The notes beneath the pieces are model-generated. The model was not told the DNA's origin, made no database searches, and saw only the letters and a list, made by a program, of their open reading frames with translations. A DNA stretch of 5,742 nucleotides from Cyanobacteria bacterium NC_groundwater_1444_Ag_S-0.65um_54_12 (lineage in GTDB: Bacteria > Cyanobacteriota > Sericytochromatia > S15B-MN24 > VGJW01), in the NCBI GenBank assembly GCA_016267585.1, contig JACQUT010000097.1:1-5742 (forward strand), written 5' to 3'. Below, piece by piece: positions 4,129 to 5,742 of the stretch. Within the stretch, counting starts at the first letter, position 1. Every line of letters begins with the position of its first letter. The translations under genes were made by a program, and so were the position numbers.

Positions 4129-5199
4129 ATGGAAGTATCTCGTGCCGTGATGGCTGCTTGGCAGCAGGGGCATTTGCCGCCTGCCGGTCAGATATTGCTA
4201 GTGGGCTTTTCGGGTGGGCCTGATTCCAGTGCTCTGCTGCATGCCCTGACACGTGCCGGCAATTGGTCACTGGTAGCCTTACACATCGATCATGGTTTGC
4301 GTGCCGGTTCAGCGAACGAGGCCGAATATGCTTGTCAGCTGGCCAACCGCTGGCAGGTCCCCTGTCATGTCGTTCGTCTTGCCGAGCCTGCTGTGGGAGA
4401 AACAGCGGCGCGCAAAGCTCGACACCTAGAATTGGCCGCCATGGCGCGTCAGATCAACGCTGCGGCGATCGCCTTGGGCCATAATGCTGACGATCAACTA
4501 GAGACCATGCTGCTGAACCTCATTCGCGGTGCTGGTCTTACGGGATTGAGCGGAATGCAATTCGCAGAATCAGGGCCAGCAGGCATAAACTTGGTACGCC
4601 CTTTGTTAGGGGTGACACGCCAGGCCATCGAAGCCTATCTGCACCAAAGTGGGATCCAGCCGTTACTGGACCCCACTAATGAAGATCCGGCTTATACCAA
4701 GCGCAATCGCTTGCGTTTGGAGGTATTGCCAGTATTGCGTTCTTTGAATCCTCGCGTGGCCAAAATCGCTAATCGTACTGCCCGGATTCTGGCCCGGGAC
4801 GAAGCTGCACTAGAAACAGCGACAGATCAAGCTTTCGCGCAATTGTGGCAGCAGCAGCGACGCTCATTTCGGCGAGCTGATTTCAATAGCCAGCCTATCT
4901 CGCTTCGCTATCGCATGTTACGCCGGATAGCGCCGGAGCTCAGCTTTGCGCAAGCTGAACAACTACTCGGATTTGCCGGTGGCCAAGCGCCAGCTCATAC
5001 CCACTTGCTTGGCAAAGTCGTAGCTATTCGAAGCGGCGGGGAGCTCAAGTTCCGGAAGGCGGGGGATGATCCAATGGACTATCCTGGTCACCTGGAATGT
5101 CGAATCTGCTTGACGCGGCAATTGCCCATCTCTAGCATGGGAAGGGATCTTTGTGACAAGGTATGTCAGGAAGATCTTGCCGATTTGCCTGGAAAGTAA
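4129..5199 (+). CDS. tilS: tRNA(Ile)-lysidine synthetase
   Basis: Cytoplasmic ATP-dependent enzyme that attaches lysine to C34 of tRNA-Ile(CAU), changing its codon from AUG to AUA and its charging from Met to Ile; essential in most bacteria. From ATG 4129 it has 356 residues. The N-terminal PP-loop SGGPDS is at 28-33 in LLVGFSGGPDSSALLHAL, followed by HIDHGLR, then LGHNADDQLET and LIRGAGLTGLSGM, then LVRPLL and LDPTNEDPAYTKRNRLR. These are the usual TilS blocks in order. The C-terminal part (from about 260) is short and diverged, so a full TilS C-terminal domain is not evident, as in shorter family members. An in-frame GTG at 4117 lies inside the tRNA and is not credible. ATG 4129 follows the tRNA by six bases with no room for a ribosome binding site. 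ATG 4150, or GTG 4147, has a weak GGAAG upstream and would still keep the PP-loop. Probably cotranscribed with the tRNA and ftsH. Confidence 0.95.
   Translation: MEVSRAVMAAWQQGHLPPAGQILLVGFSGGPDSSALLHALTRAGNWSLVALHIDHGLRAGSANEAEYACQLANRWQVPCHVVRLAEPAVGETAARKARHLELAAMARQINAAAIALGHNADDQLETMLLNLIRGAGLTGLSGMQFAESGPAGINLVRPLLGVTRQAIEAYLHQSGIQPLLDPTNEDPAYTKRNRLRLEVLPVLRSLNPRVAKIANRTARILARDEAALETATDQAFAQLWQQQRRSFRRADFNSQPISLRYRMLRRIAPELSFAQAEQLLGFAGGQAPAHTHLLGKVVAIRSGGELKFRKAGDDPMDYPGHLECRICLTRQLPISSMGRDLCDKVCQEDLADLPGK
4465..4472. repeat. HIP1 octamer in tilS
   Basis: GCGATCGC, extended to GGCGATCGCC (4464-4473), coding for the AAIA stretch just before the LGHNADDQ block of TilS. It is the only copy in the right-hand half of the window. 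Confidence 0.9.
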
Positions 5200-5202
5200 T
5201 TC

Positions 5203-5209
5203 AGAAGGG
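5203..5209 (+). promoter_or_regulatory. Ribosome binding site of ftsH
   Basis: AGAAGGG ends seven bases before the TTG at 5217, an optimal distance. No ATG lies in frame until 5253, which is inside the first membrane segment, so this site fixes TTG as the start. Confidence 0.75.
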
Positions 5210-5216
5210 CTATTTC

Positions 5217-5742
5217 TTGAATAAGGTTTGGAAATCTTCCGGCATTTACATCATGCTGGTACTGGTGGCGATTGTCTTTATTAGCAGTCTCTACCGGCCT
5301 GCTGCCACCACCAAGGACGTTTCTTACACCGATTTCCTGCAACGCGTGCAGGAAGACAAAATCGCCAGCGTAGTTATCGACAATATGACCGGGACTATAC
5401 TGGCGCGCGGCAAGGATGAACAGCAGGTACGTACCATTGCGCCTGATGACAAGGATCTCATCCCTGAACTCAAGCAGCATAAGGTAGCCATTTCTGGTAA
5501 GCGACCGGATCAAGCCAATTGGTGGATTTCTTTGCTTTCTACCGTCTTGCTGCCAGTATTGATCATCGTGGGCTTGTGGATCTTCATGCTGAAACAAGCG
5601 CAAAGTGGTAGCAATCAAGCTATCAGCTTCGGCAAGAGCCGGGCCAAGCTGCTGGTCGATAACAAGCCCAAGGTAACCTTTGCCGATGTAGCAGGCATAG
5701 AAGAAGCTAAATCCGAACTGCAAGAAATTGTCGAGTTTTTGA
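5217..5742 (+). CDS. ftsH: ATP-dependent zinc metalloprotease FtsH, N-terminal part
   Basis: Membrane-anchored AAA+ protease that degrades misfolded membrane proteins and short-lived regulators; works as a hexamer with its catalytic part in the cytoplasm. The first 175 residues are present and the gene runs off the window. Visible are a short N-terminus (MNKVWK), a first membrane segment at about 10-26, and a periplasmic FtsH extracellular domain beginning VSYTDFLQRVQEDKIASVVI. A second membrane segment follows at about 103-124, then the SFGKSRAKLL linker. The hallmark VTFADVAGIEEAKSELQEIVEFL at 153-175 leads into the AAA domain. Walker A and the HEXXH zinc site would lie beyond the end. Translation starts at TTG, supported by AGAAGGG seven bases upstream, so a search limited to ATG or GTG starts would miss it. 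It follows tilS by 17 bases; tilS and ftsH are neighbours in many bacteria. Nothing is broken in the visible part. Confidence 0.97.
   Translation, partial: MNKVWKSSGIYIMLVLVAIVFISSLYRPAATTKDVSYTDFLQRVQEDKIASVVIDNMTGTILARGKDEQQVRTIAPDDKDLIPELKQHKVAISGKRPDQANWWISLLSTVLLPVLIIVGLWIFMLKQAQSGSNQAISFGKSRAKLLVDNKPKVTFADVAGIEEAKSELQEIVEFL

Noticed and set aside
5166..5723. 185-residue open frame on the minus strand
   Set aside because: It is antisense to ftsH, whose plus-strand frame gives an unmistakable FtsH; the minus-strand translation resembles no protein.
1..5742. Mobile element, CRISPR array, phage or toxin-antitoxin genes
   Set aside because: No transposase, integrase, regularly spaced repeats or paired small genes are visible; apart from the unassigned gene, the content is housekeeping.

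Overview
The window is a compact bacterial chromosome segment of roughly 50-55% GC by eye. It carries three haem-biosynthesis genes on the minus strand and a tRNA-tilS-ftsH unit on the plus strand. Between them lies one plus-strand gene that I cannot assign to a family. The octamer GCGATCGC (HIP1) occurs six times in 5.7 kb, where chance would give about 0.1. HIP1 is a hallmark of many cyanobacterial genomes, so I infer a member of the phylum Cyanobacteriota. A non-photosynthetic lineage is possible, but nothing here tests that. There are no transposases, CRISPR arrays or phage genes.

Left part (42-2457, minus strand): hemE (uroporphyrinogen III decarboxylase) is followed by hemN (oxygen-independent coproporphyrinogen III dehydrogenase), overlapping by 11 bases and probably translationally coupled. 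They perform consecutive steps, uroporphyrinogen III to coproporphyrinogen III to protoporphyrinogen IX. Two HIP1 octamers near the end of hemN form a perfect 10-bp hairpin followed by five T in the transcript. This looks like an intrinsic terminator but lies upstream of the hemN stop codon.

Middle (2458-3898): a 120-bp divergent intergenic region separates hemE from a 247-residue soluble, helical, partly coiled-coil protein with a strong Shine-Dalgarno sequence and no recognised family. Convergent to it is hemJ, the membrane protoporphyrinogen IX oxidase that performs the step after HemN. Three successive haem steps therefore sit within 4 kb, interrupted by the unknown gene. A long imperfect hairpin covers the hemJ stop codon.

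Right part (3899-5742, plus strand): two sigma70-like promoters in tandem precede an elongator-type tRNA-Met(CAU). Six bases after the tRNA comes the first ATG of tilS (tRNA-Ile lysidine synthetase), and 17 bases after tilS comes ftsH, which starts with TTG and runs off the window. tilS-ftsH is a familiar bacterial pairing. The extremely tight tRNA-tilS junction is the notable feature, because TilS has to tell tRNA-Ile(CAU) from exactly this kind of tRNA-Met(CAU).

I see no clear new multi-gene system. The items most worth a second look are the terminator-like hairpin inside hemN, the tRNA-tilS junction and the unassigned gene among the haem genes.
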